From Talinum fruticosum (lineage: Eukaryota > Streptophyta > Magnoliopsida > Caryophyllales > Talinaceae): a stretch of 64,000 nt of DNA. Positions 43,798-53,869 of this stretch are shown here, in pieces (the first letter of the stretch is position 1; every line of letters starts with the position of its first letter). Below the pieces are notes generated by a model that was given only the letters and a program-made list of their open reading frames with translations, did not search any database and was not told where the DNA came from. The stretch lies in NCBI GenBank assembly GCA_021018815.1, contig JAITYX010000010.1:6076001-6140000 (forward strand). Direction: 5' to 3'. The position numbers and the translations under genes are program-made.

Positions 43798-44880
43798 TAA
43801 GGGTGTGCGAAAAAACCGAAACCGAAAAACCGAACCGAAAAAACAATTAACCGGAAGCATTTTTTAAAAAATTAGTTCGGTTAACCGAACTGAAAATTAT
43901 TTTCGGTTTAGGTTCGGTTTTGGTTCGGAGATATGAAAAAATCGGTGAACCGACGGTTAATCGAACCGAACTGAAATTTTTTTAAAAAAACTTAAGTATA
44001 AATAGTCTCTTACTCTTATAGCTAACCCTAGTTGCTTCTCGGCTTTCACAAGGGGCCTCTCCCATCTCTCGCTCTCTCTCTCTCCCCTCTCTCCTCTCTC
44101 TCCTCTCTCTTGCTCTCTCCCGTCGACAGCCCCTTCGTCGCGGGCGTTTGTGGTGGTCCCTCTCTCCTCTCCCGCCTCTCTCTACTCTCTCCTCGCTCTC
44201 TCCCGTCGACAGCCCCTTCGTCGCCGGCGTTTGTGGTGGTCCCTGTCTCCTCTCCCGCCTCTCTACTCTCTCCTCGCTCTCTCCCGTTGATGGAACCTTC
44301 CTCACCGGCGTTTATGGTGGTCCGTCTCTCCTCTTCCACCTCTCTCTCTCTTCTTGTTTGCTTTCTCCTGTCGACGTAACCTCTCCAACACTAGCGTTTT
44401 CGGTGGTTGCCTTCTTCCCCATAGATCCGACCCTCCCAACGCCGGCGTTCACGGTGGTTGTTTCCTTCTTGACAGATCTAGCAGTCGCGGCAACCTTCAG
44501 CCTTCAAGAGGTTCTCTTTGGACATCTTATTTTGGCCCCTTACGGCTTTGATTTAACCTTAGCATCCGTATTTGATCATTTTTCTTGTAATTTAGTTGTT
44601 AATTTTTTGTTTTGATTTTACTTTTGAATTAATGGTTTGTTATGAGGAGACATACTTTGATTTGCTTTTACTTTTTAACAATTAACCGTTAACCGACCTG
44701 AAAAATCGGTTAACCGAACCGAAAATTCGTTTAACCAATTATTTTGGTTCGGTTACGGATCGAATTTTTTCGAACCGAAAATCGGTTAACCAAAAATTTC
44801 GGATTGGTTACGGTTCGCCTTTTTGACGAACCGAAAATTCGGCTAACCGAAAGTCCGGTTAACCGACTTTGCACACCCTA
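43798..44880 (+). mobile_element. hAT-like non-autonomous element nested in the CACTA element
   Basis: Ends TAAGGGTGTGCG and (inverted) TAGGGTGTGCAA, flanked by an 8-base duplication with one mismatch (TTTCCACC at 43790-43797, TTTTCACC at 44881-44888). Subterminal regions are full of AACCGAACCG/CGGTTAACCG words, typical of plant Ac/Ds-type hAT elements. The 1.08-kb interior has no transposase. It holds a TATA box (GTATAAATAG near 43997) and a C/T-rich minisatellite instead. Confidence 0.75.
44060..44385 (+). repeat. Minisatellite of about 83 bases in the hAT-like element
   Basis: Units are marked by CCCGTCGACAGCCCC at 44119 and 44202, CCCGTTGATGGAACC at 44283 and CCTGTCGACGTAACC near 44367, spaced 81-85 bases. 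Each has GGCGTTTGTGGTGGTCC and a CTCTCTCC-rich tail. Because 83 is not a multiple of three, the long frames across it on both strands are shifted repeats rather than conserved protein. Confidence 0.75.
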
Positions 44881-45036
44881 TTTTCACCTATAACGATGGT
44901 TCAATTAAAGAACCGTCATCATATATGTAATAAAAGGCTGCTTATTTACAAAAATGCCATCGTATAAGTTTTTACAACGATATTCTTTATAATCGTCGTT
45001 AAAGGCCTATTGTTAAAAGTCATGTCTATAATAGTG

Positions 45037-45565
45037 GATGGTCATATTACCAAAGGTGTCCTAGAAGGAGATTGAAAGTGGCTGGAATGTTTAGGACTTA
45101 GAAATCAATATTTTTCACCACTAGTCCTACATTAATCGGAAGAGTCGTTGTTCCCAAAACTGTTCTTTTGGAATTGTCATAGGCTTAAAGGTGAACAATT
45201 TGTTTAGAGAGTTGTTGCTTTCTAATGCCTAACGTTTTGGTAGTTCTTTGTGGATAGACGTTTACAACCGATCTTTAGAAGGATAAATTTGTTGATGCAA
45301 GTTAAAGTTATACAAAAGCGGTTGTGCGCATTGCCCTCTTCAGGTAGGTCCTTCTTGTCAAATATGATGGTTCCATCCCAATTATTGACCAATCCTACCA
45401 ACTCCTTAGGCGTAGTTTCAAGAGAGACCTCAATCTTAATAACTACGTTAATTAAGGCTTGCCTATTATTTTTGAAGGCAAAGATAAGTTGCCGGATGGA
45501 AATGTGACCTTTGAGTTTCTAAAGTCTGCTTTTGGATTGGCTCTTCCACTTTAGCAACTTCTTTT
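45037..45565 (-). pseudogene. G1 protease region, continuation after CACTA
   Basis: Starts with GAT (right CACTA duplication) and continues the G1 sequence in register with G2 20910-21400 (minus). It includes the stretch before the protease active site and codons matching the G2 block around 21240-21300 (plus strand CTTCTTGTCAAATATGATGG). It ends where a 5'-truncated copia element begins at 45566. Confidence 0.65.
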
Positions 45566-47044
45566 TGAAGGTTAACTCTTGGAGAATCTAAGTCACCCTA
45601 GAGGGAGGTGAATAGGGTGATGAGGAAATTTAAAAGAACTTAGACACTTTTTGCTTGAAAAGTGATAAACAAGTGATTCTCGAGTCTATATTGGACTCAA
45701 AAATGCAAACACTCGAAGTACGTGGAAACCCTCTTGGGGCGGAAAACCATGGTCAGTGCTAATCCAAGCACTAAGTCAAATCCACTATTTTGAATCCTCA
45801 AATTATAAAGGACTAACTCTACCAGAATTGCTCCCATAAATAATTAATTACAATATTTTCCTAAACTCACAAGTTCCCTTATCTGATTTAGTACTTCTTG
45901 ATCGAGATAACCTTTTGAATTAGGGACAACCGAGCTGAGTTAACCCTTATAGTCAAGGGACCGTACTCAGAAAGCAAAAAAGAATGTGATTGATTACAAG
46001 ACTTTACAACTCATAAAATATTAAATACGGACTAGGAGTTGTAAATAGAAGATTGAATATGAAAACAATAACGTTTGCTCAAGTAATGTGTTTTTAAATG
46101 ATGTTTAGTAATCTTCTAGTATTGTGAGGTGGCTTCTATTTATATCCAACCAAGCAGAGTGATCGTTGAGTCTTGATTCTGAACAAAAGTCTTCTCCGGC
46201 CGTTGTAACAACTTTTTGAGTCACTCGTAAAAGATCCGTTGGGATGTGAACGTTGTGCAACGGCTTTTGGCTCTAAAAGGTGGTCCAATCACTTGGTGTT
46301 AACTGAAAGTTGTGGTGGAAATAACCGAGCGTAGAGTTGGAGTTTTCCTGTTTTGGAAACAAACAACCCTGTCACGGTGTGTGAGCCATATTTAGAAGTA
46401 GATAAAGCTTGTCTGCTGGTGATTGATAGCTAGAAGCCGGCTACTTTTGTATTTCAAAAATGAGTTAGCCTCATTTGAATAACCTACAAAAGTAAACCAC
46501 ATTGGTTCTCAAAGTATAAAATACTTTGGTCCAAGATTAGGTACATATAATAATTAAATTAGAATAATTAAGTGGTTAATTATCTTAGGCCTAGAGAAGT
46601 GGAATTTTCTTAGCCTAATATTTAGTAGACTAAATTTCCATTAGAGTCAATCCTAAAGATGATCAAGTTAAAAGAATAGAGCATCGAGTATAACAACTTG
46701 ATGTGGTCAAATAATTCTCAAGTAAATAAAACTAAATTAGAAAAAGGAATTAACACAATAATTCTCTTTACATTGAAATATGGAGTCCGTACTCGTAACA
46801 AAATTGTTAGAGAAATTATTTGAGCATGCGATAGTTCCGAGTGATGTCCGAGTTGGTTAGAAATACCAGTGTAGAAGATATACAATAATGTGCCTTTTGA
46901 GTCGATCGAAACGAATGAAAACTTATACAAGAGTTTCTTTAATACTCGGAATGACCTGAAATCAAAACTTAGGAGAAGTGAGATTTATACCCGAGTTCTT
47001 TATGTATTACTCGTAATTACTTAGACTTAGAAACCGAGTCTTCA
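45566..47044 (-). repeat. Copia-family LTR (3' LTR of the truncated relative)
   Basis: Ends and interior match Copia-R LTRs with considerably more differences. The promoter arrangement (palindrome, TATA) is conserved. Confidence 0.85.
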
Positions 47045-47886
47045 ATCTCCCCTTTTTCATGAAAGGCATTCCACACTTAGATAGAAACTTGTTAGTGCGA
47101 AACATGAGTTTTCATTTTCACTATGCAGAACATATCGATCGAGGAGTGACGAATGAGAAGCATTCCATACTTATAAGATGCATTGCAGATACTATCATTA
47201 CTCATAACAGATTATGTGGATAACACATTAGAGCAAAGAAATGAACAGATTATATCATAGTAGAAAAAGATGATAAGAAATATCTAACTCGAAAGAAGTA
47301 ACTCAAAAATAAGTTTGTTCGAAAAAAATTCATCCATTCATTGCTCCAAGAAAGAGAGGGTGAGCTCCCCTAACTCGTAAAGAAATGAACAGATTATATC
47401 AAAAAGAGGGAAGAAACTATCAAGCGAGTACAATTGATGTTGGCGAAAAAAAAAGAAAAAAAGAAAGGGGGACTTGTTGTCGGGAGGAGGATAGACGAAT
47501 AGTGCACCGGCGTTGATATGCTTGAGAGGAAGTGGGTGATCATGGCGGCGGCAAGACAGGGATGTCCGGAAGTGGCTCCGTCCTAGTTGTCTAAGCCAGG
47601 GGCATATCTTCCTCAGGCTCATCCTCCTAGAAGGCAGTGGAGGAAGGTGCTTCGACTTAACAGTTGTGGACTTACCAATGTCCTCAACTTCTTCTAACAC
47701 ACTTAGATCGTCATCCGAGGAGACTAGTTCCGGTTCAAGGGCCGCTGCACCTTGTCCCTCGAGTTGAGTAGCCTCCTCTTTCTCTTTCTCCTCTTCCTTC
47801 TCCTCCTTCTCCTCTTCAAGCCGAGCTGAGCAGCCTTCTTCTTCTGCTACCCCGATGAAGGAGACATGGCCAGCTCGGAGGAATCT
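47045..47886 (-). other. 3' region of the truncated copia relative
   Basis: Polypurine tract and non-coding sequence, then (47400-47880) a G+C-richer stretch that parallels 28960-29640 of Copia-R and would be the C-terminal half of the third ORF. Frames are short; glutamate/serine-rich readings on the minus strand (for example CTCCTCTTCC runs at 47770-47830 on plus) are low-complexity. Confidence 0.45.
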
Positions 47887-48312
47887 TCAAAGGTATCCGA
47901 GGTTTACGGGTCTTGGGTAGCCATGGATCGATGTTCTTGGAGAAGTTAGAGCTCCTCGCGCTACTCTTTCATGATGCCTTTTAGTTTGATCAAGCAAATC
48001 CCGGTGTTCCCGGATCCGAGATCGGCCTATCTTCCGGTTGATCACCAGGCTTTGAAGGATAGTTTTGAGAGAATGGATGGTGTCACGAAGTTCTTCGGAC
48101 ACAAAAGAGATTTTGTCTACCGAAATGGTAAACATAACAGCGAGACGCTGCAGGAGGTGGTTGAGAAGTGGAGGGACCGAGTGGATGCGGGAGGAAGTGA
48201 TAGAGGAATCGACTCGAGTGGGAGGGGGTGAAGGGTGTTTCAACTCGGACTCATGGACCCGGACACCGGGCTTGACTTCCTGGTATCCGTAACCCGAAGC
48301 TCCTTTCGCCAA
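47887..48312 (-). pseudogene. Third-ORF fragment of the truncated copia relative
   Basis: A 141-codon open frame on the minus strand. GYGYQEVKPGVRVHESELKH (48295-48235) and DKISFVSEELRDTIHSLKTI (48130-48070), then QSLVINRKIGRSRIREHRDL, match Copia-R 29960-29700 (GYGYQETDPGVFVHNSEPRP, DKIDSVSFDFGDMLRSFKSV) residue for residue in many positions. It therefore documents conservation of the extra ORF in a second, independently inserted copy. Helical and rich in Arg/Ser; no known catalytic motif. Confidence 0.55.
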
Positions 48313-48325
48313 CCACTATGGCAGT

Positions 48326-48520
48326 CTCAAAACTTCATTTGGGTTTCTAAGCGGCCTTAGGCGTAAGAAGTTGACCGTTGCGGAACATACTCTCTAATTT
48401 GTTCTTAAATGTCCAACATTGTTCCTTATCGTGTCCTTGCACGATGGTATTTACAGAATTTTCCTGCGACCCAATTTTTACTTGTTTCGTAGCTTCGAAT
48501 TCTGCTCTTATAGGAGGTAC
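48326..48520 (-). pseudogene. G1 gag fragment
   Basis: Aligns with G2 21770-21960; for example plus-strand GGCCTTAGGCGTAAGAAGTT against G2 GGCCTTAGGAAGAAGGAGTT, and TTCCTTATCGTGTCCTTGCA against G2 TTTGTGTCGTGTCCTTGTGC. It corresponds to the gag C-terminal part and is interrupted at 48520 by a solo LTR. Confidence 0.65.
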
Positions 48521-50668
48521 TGTTAAGCCGTATTTTATACGTATTTTTAGTAGTTATTGAGTTTATATTATATAGTTTATTTTATCTAATTTATTCTATT
48601 TTGTCTATTTATAGGTAATTATCGAATAAAGTGGGGAAGAGAAGAAAAGTCGTTAAAAGTGGATTTTTAGCTACCGACAAGCATCCAAGAAAATATATGA
48701 AGTCGGTCCATAAATATAATATGTAATAAAATATTTATTTTAGGATATTATATTTTAGGAAATCCTAAGTGGAATAGAAAAGGGAAACTTAGAAGAGAAG
48801 AAAGAGAAATAAACCCTAACTCTTTCACCCTATATATACTACTTATTATCATCATGGAGAGAGACCTAGGAAGCCAGCCACACACAATCACCACCTGCTG
48901 CTTGCTGTCCACGCACCCTGCACCACCAGCCAGCCCCGCACTCTGCTGCCCGGCCGCTCGCACCTGCTGCCGCTGCTCCTGGTTGCCGCCGTCCGCCGCC
49001 GCTTCGGCTTGCTGCCGCTCCCTCGTGCTGCTGTCCGCTGCCCAGCCAGCTACCATCCATCATCATCTTCTTCATCTTCCTGGGTCAAAGAAACTAATAT
49101 CGGTAGTATAATTTAGTTTTGTAATTTTTATTAGAAAAGATTGAGTTTTTATTGATAGATTAATACTAAAGATGCTAGTTTTATTTAATTTACATGTTTT
49201 AAATTACATGATGTGTGATTAGTTTTTCTTATACTTGGTATAATCTACTTGAAAGCCATGTTAAATTATTTATTTTGAAACAAAGTTTCGATTTTTATTG
49301 TCTTATTGATTCAATCCATGATTCTATGATAATTTGTGTTTAATGTTTATGATTTTATGTTTAATTAATTAGAGTGCACACTAATTGATTTTATATAAAT
49401 TCATGTGATAGTTTAGAGGGTTTAAGTACGTAATTGCTTGATCTTTTAGACATAAGTATCACCCTAGTTAATCATGGATGGCTCATACCCATCTCTTTTA
49501 ATTAGGAAATTATTATAGATCCTTCTTAAATCAATTTGCTAGTAGATTGGTTATTAGGTGCTAGATGATGTTTTTCTAATACTTAATGCTCTAATTTGAT
49601 TAAATTCTAGTGCTAGTGCTAGGGTTATCAATATTAGTAGGGTTTATATTAGGGCTAGGCCTAAGTAAACTAATAACTAAGGAAAAACGGGGAAGATCCG
49701 CTAGTGGTTGTCTTTTACAGTTTAGCTCATGGATAGATCAGTTTGTGTGTTAATGATAAATAATAATTTGCATGGTGGATATAGATTATACTAAGTGTTT
49801 TTATAAATTTGTTATCTTTGATAATTATTTGTTTGCTTTTAGTTATTTTCTTGAGTTTATTGATTTTTACTTATAAAGTTATAGTCTTTTATTATCAATT
49901 TCATTAAACCCCTAAAGATCAGTATTTTAGGTTAGTTTTAGTAATTTTATTTTAATTTAATTTTGAGTCTTTACATATTTTAATTTTCAGATTTAATTTT
50001 CTGTTAGTTTTTATTATTTTTGAGTCAGTTTGTTAGAAATTAGTTTAAAAATAGTTTCTTTTGTTATTTTTCGTGTTTTATTTTCTTTTAGGGTTTAGAT
50101 AGAGTCCTAGTTTGCTGTGATTAAATTTTAGAATTTTGGAATTAATTTGATATTTTTTCAGATTTAATTCTTGAATTTAATTACTGCAGGTTTTTAATAA
50201 AATAAATTCGTAAATTAGATTTTAAATTTTGTTTTTATATTTTTAGGGTCTGGTTAGGTTTAGAAAATTAGTATTATTATTCTGGGTAATTTTAGTATTT
50301 ATTTTCATAATTATTTTAGTGCAGAATTTTACTTATTTAATTTTCTGTTTTAGAATTTGTTTATTTTCTGCTTTAGTTTTCTGTTTTAATTATTCTAAAA
50401 ATATACAAAAATATTTCTGGGTTATTGTAGTTTTATTATTCTGTATAAATTATTTATTTAGTTATTAGATAATTTTCTATGAATTTTAGTTATTGATTTT
50501 AATTTATATTTTCTATTTTGTTTTTAAGAGTAGTAAATTTAATTATATTAAAACTTGCATGTTATTATATCTTTCCTCGTGGATTCGATCCCTACTTGCC
50601 CTTGCTATATTGTTTATTATAAGTTTAAGTAGTGGTTTAATTTGTTGCTTGTACGACAAGCTTAACGA
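48521..50668 (+). mobile_element. Solo LTR of about 2.15 kb inserted in G1 gag
   Basis: Ends TGTTAAGC and GCTTAAC(G)A form the inverted LTR termini; GTAC flanks both sides (48517-48520, 50669-50672). G1 gag is continuous across the insertion when compared with G2 21955-21985. A TATA box (CTATATATAC, 48830-48839) sits 310 bases in, followed by a C/G-rich leader (48870-49060), so orientation is plus. No coding region or second LTR is present, so it is a solo LTR. Family unknown; the ending CTCGTGGATTCGATCCC is a phrase often seen near the end of plant gypsy LTRs. Confidence 0.65.
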
Positions 50669-50880
50669 GTACCTCAAGTTTTCCTTTTGACAACAAATGG
50701 TCGAGGGCTTGAGTGTAAGTAGTATATAGGACTGTAGTCATTATACTTATTATGGGCATTGACATCTACATCCCTGGTGCCATTGCCTTGATTAGAGGTT
50801 TTCTTGTCATTACATTAGTAATTACTTATATATCAAGCGACTAATTTTGTGGTCATGGCGGACAATTCTTCTTCTATCGG
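50669..50880 (-). pseudogene. G1 gag fragment, most 5' piece present
   Basis: Plus-strand GACAACAAATGGTCGAGGGC and GGGCATTGACATCTAC match G2 21978-22060, and GACAATTCTTCTTCTATCGG matches G2 22155-22173. It stops abruptly at ATCGG, where the next LTR starts at 50881, so the rest of G1 gag and the 5' LTR lie beyond that element or are lost. Confidence 0.65.
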
Positions 50881-52296
50881 TGTAACAACCCAACCTTAAG
50901 AAAACATATCATCTTTAATATGTCAAATTATTGTGAGAGCCTGCATTTTAATTTTAAATTTTCATGTCGCATTATATATGCGTGTGTCTATCAATGTTGT
51001 TTCAAATGCGGGACCTCAATGACAACGACGATGATGTATGATTCATATTTTCATAATAACTCATAAAATATTAAATATATTTTCTTATTTTCATACTCAT
51101 AATTCAAATTAATAAAATATTAATAGGTAAAAATCACATGCAGTGTATACAAATTCTATTAGAACTATTATTTCGGAACATCAATATTTTTATACAATTA
51201 ATTTAGTTTTATTTTAGCACAGGATTTTTATAAGTCAAAACAAGTATAACTTTAGATAAATATAATACTATTTAAAATAAAAATATTATGGACTAATGCG
51301 ATAAAAATAGTATTAGATAAATGAGAAAGAAATTTAAGTTAAAAATTAGGAGATAAAAAAGGTAGTAATTAAAATCACAATGGATATATTTGTGGGTTGA
51401 AGTTTGAGCGTCAAAAGCAATAAGTCGGCAGCCCATTAGCGAAAGAGGCTGATATAAATAGTGGTCCATGTTTAACAAACCCATAACTCATCATTATACA
51501 TAACCTATCTCTCTCTCTCTCTCAAACTTCTCACCTCCTCATATCTCCCTCTGCTATGCAACACCGAATACGCACAGCTCATTCTTATGAGCCTTCATTC
51601 ACCCACCGACAAGCACCGAATACCTCCACCGCCATCTTGCACCGCTTCCTCTGCTATCGACTGGTCACGTCCTCCGGCCAGCCACCCACCTGCAGCACCT
51701 CCACCATCAAGTAACAGCAAATCATACTCCTCCCTCTCACTCTCTCTCTCTTGTTACTGCCTCGGTTTGGCCACCACAGGCGCCCTCATGATGACCGGCG
51801 ACAGCCACTGCCTGTCCTGTTGACCACCACTGTCCAGCCGCTGCTCATCTGAGCCACCAAACACCACCACACCACACTTCCCCTGCCGGCTCTGATTCTG
51901 ATCGGCCTCTTCCACCTTTGCCAGCCACTTCTGCCGGCTTCTAGCCAGGGACAGAGCGATGAATTTGAAACAAGGGTGTCCAATGACTTTTGGGTCAAAT
52001 TTAAGGGTGTCCAATTATCCATAGTTTGAAAAATTTGCTCCAAAAATAAACTATTTTTAAAAAAACTTTTTGGCCATGGACACCCTTGGCCAAAAAGTGG
52101 CTCCCGACCGCTTGCGGCCGCCTCTTCCGCCGCCTGCATACCCCCGATCACCGTTCCAAGTGTCCACCGGCAACCACCAACAATACCCACCATTTTTCTA
52201 GCCTCCATTTTTAGGTAAAACTAAGGTTAACTTCTTTTTAATTTGAACATTTAGATTGTAATTAATATTTTACAATAATATGTAAAGAATAATATA
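50881..52296 (+). mobile_element. Chromovirus-type gypsy LTR, 3' truncated
   Basis: Starts TGTAACAACCCAACC, the usual start of Tekay-type LTRs and similar to the LARD-like LTRs at 54299 and 63521. TATA box GATATAAATAG at 51451-51461 is followed by a CT repeat and a C-rich leader (51500-51900) with small open frames. No matching end (TTACA) is seen before a copia LTR begins at 52297, so it is truncated or interrupted. It holds a small hAT MITE at 51946-52110. Confidence 0.55.
51946..52110 (+). mobile_element. hAT-type MITE, 165 bases
   Basis: Left end CAGGGACAGAGC and right end GTGGCTCCCGACCG (inverted CGGTCGGGAGCCAC) resemble the CAGGGGCGGAGCCA termini of common plant hAT MITEs. An inner pair GGGTGTCCA/TGGACACCC strengthens the inverted symmetry. 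Flanks CTTCTAGC and CTTGCGGC agree at 5 of 8 positions. Confidence 0.5.
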
Positions 52297-53735
52297 TGAT
52301 AATTTGCTCTCGGAAAGTCCAAGTCGGTTTAGAAAGGGCGGGTGAATAGAGTGATGAGGAAATTTGATCTAAATTAGAAACTTTTTGCTTGGAAAAGATA
52401 AACAACCGAGTCCGATTCTAGATTAGACTCAAAAATGTAAACACTCGAAATACTTGGAAACCCTCCCGGGGTAGAAAACCACGGATAGTGCTAATCCAAC
52501 CACCAAGTTAAATCGGCTATTTTGAATCCTCGGAATACAAAGGATCGACTCTACGAGTAATTGCTCCCTTAGACAATTCCTTACAAAGTTTTCCTAAACT
52601 CGAAGTTCCCTTATCCGATCCGGTACTTCCGACCGAGATAACCTTTACAATCGGGGACAACCGAGCTCGGTTAACCCTTACAGCTCGATCAAAGGACCTT
52701 ACTGAGAAAGTAACAGAGGTATATAATTGATTACAAGACTTTATAACTCGGAAAATATTAACTACGAGACTTAGAGTTGTAAGTAGAAGATTGAGTGAGT
52801 AATCCACTAAGAGAATTAGGTAGTTTATTGATTAATACTTTCAACAATCTTCAAGTCTTATGAAGTGGCTTCTATTTATAGATGACCAAGCAGAGTTGCC
52901 GTTGAGTCCGATTTACGGATCGAAGTCTTCACTAGACGTTGTAAGGGATTTTCCGAGTCACTCGAAAAGATCCGTTGGAGTATGCACGTTGGGTAACGGT
53001 TATTTTCTCCAAAAGGTATTTCAATCAACTGGTGTAGTCCGAAAAGCAAGATGGAAACCAGCGTTGAGCCGAGTGTTAAAATTTTTCGGTTTTGGAAACG
53101 AGATAGCCTTGACAAGGTGTCTCGAGTCCTGTCCGAATTGGTTAAAGCTGTCTCCTTGTGTTTAACAACTAGAAGCCGGTTGCTTTTGAGATTCAACAAG
53201 ATATATTAGCTTTGTTTGAATAACCAACAAAAGCAAGCCACATTGGTTCTCAAAGTATAAAATACTTTGGTCCAAAGTTAGGCAAAGATATTAATTAAAT
53301 TTGAGTAACTAAGAGCATAATTATCTTGGGCCTAGAGAAGTGGAATATTCTGAGTCTAATATCAAATAAGTTCAAACTCAGCTCAAAATAACTCCTAGAA
53401 AGATAATGTTAAAGGATAAATATTAGAGTGAGTGGACTTGATCTATCAAATAATTATCTAAGAAGTAAACTAAGTTAAAAGACTCAATAAACACTCGTAA
53501 TTCGGTTTACTCTAGCAAGCACAATCAATAAGAAGAAAAGGTGCATTAAGAGAATTATTTGATGATGCGATGGTTCAAAGTAGATTCTAAGTAGGTCGGA
53601 ATACCTCAGTGGAGAAGATATAAAACAAGGTGTTATCTTAGTCACTTGGAACACCGATGAAAACTTAGATATGGGTTTCTATGTAGCTCGGAATGACTTG
53701 CAATCAAAAGTTAAGAGAGATTGATGTATATTTGG
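52297..53735 (-). mobile_element. Copia-family solo LTR, damaged at one end
   Basis: Same LTR family as Copia-R. Left end TGATAATTTGCTCTCGG (family TGAAGGTTTGCTC), TATA box (minus) at 52871-52881, palindrome at 52947-52970. The far end is lost: homology to 46985 of the truncated relative ends at about 53735, just before the expected last 80 bases. No PPT, primer site or coding sequence adjoins. Confidence 0.75.
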
Positions 53736-53848
53736 GCTCAATATCTTTTGATTAAAGTTAGATAATATTGTTCATTGATGCTTGATTGGTTGTTAAAGAA
53801 GAAGCAAAAATTTGACGATATTAAGATTGATGTATATTTGGGCTCAAT
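53719..53848. repeat. Direct repeat of 25 bases around a filler segment
   Basis: AGATTGATGTATATTTGGGC followed by TCAAT occurs at 53719-53743 and again at 53824-53848, 105 bases apart. The first copy overlaps the broken end of the copia LTR. It may mark a rejoining event with template-switched filler. Confidence 0.7.
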
Positions 53849-53869
53849 GAAAGGGTATGAATTTGTGAT

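Larger units (their letters stand above)
39702..45036 (-). mobile_element. CACTA (En/Spm) DNA transposon, 5.3 kb
   Basis: Left terminus CACTACTACAGGAACC; right terminus, inverted, CACTATTATAGACATG. Both continue with related sequence (left ACTTTTAACTA, right ACTTTTAACAA). A 3-base duplication GAT flanks it at 39699-39701 and 45037-45039, and the same site in G2 (about 20910) reads GATGG with no insertion. Subterminal regions are packed with short repeats of the type ACTACGGTT/AACCGTAG (39740-39990) and GGTTCT/AGAACC (43750-43790, 44885-45000), as usual for CACTA elements. Coding remnants on the minus strand resemble the non-catalytic CACTA ORF. No TNP2-type transposase is visible, so this copy is probably non-autonomous. 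It contains a nested hAT-like element. Confidence 0.88.
45566..48325 (-). mobile_element. 5'-truncated copia relative: third ORF and 3' LTR
   Basis: Same family as Copia-R. A 1479-base LTR (45566-47044, TGAAGG to CTTCA on the plus strand), polypurine tract (CCCCTTTTT on plus, 47049-47057), 3' non-coding region and the third ORF up to about 48325, where G1 gag sequence resumes. Everything 5' of the third ORF is missing. Compared with G2, G1 also lacks about 330 bases of gag-protease sequence at the join, so the truncation involved a deletion. TATA box (minus) at 46136-46145, palindrome at 46213-46232. Confidence 0.75.
5355..50880 (-). mobile_element. G1: Tat-type Ty3/gypsy element, the interrupted backbone of the window
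   Basis: Six separated blocks read in one orientation and, joined in order, reproduce the gene order of the uninterrupted relative G2: gag (50880-50669, 48520-48326), protease region (45565-45037, 39701-38900), RT (38900-38024, 27103-26450), RNase H (26450-25841, 8621-8260), integrase (8260-7270) and the opposite-strand ORF (5355-6960). Each gap is filled by an identifiable younger element, and three of the gaps are flanked by exact target duplications (GTATG, TATAT, GAT). The 5' LTR is not present, because another LTR replaces it at 50881; the 3' LTR is lost beyond the antisense ORF. Lineage rests on the integrase C-terminal block typical of Tat/Retand-type elements. Confidence 0.75.

Noticed and set aside
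43982..44615. Overlapping long frames on both strands (95-155 codons) suggesting an Arg/Glu-rich protein
   Set aside because: They are produced by the 83-base C/T-rich minisatellite; the unit length shifts frame between repeats, so no repeated peptide is conserved.
48748..49111. Frames rich in Ala, Gly, Cys and Pro (plus 85 codons, minus 102 codons)
   Set aside because: They fall in the G+C-rich leader of the solo LTR just after its TATA box; composition explains both.
51587..52208. Pro/Ser-rich plus-strand frame and a 140-codon minus-strand frame with Trp/Gly blocks
   Set aside because: The region is an LTR leader plus a MITE; the minus frame runs through the MITE ends and has no domain pattern.
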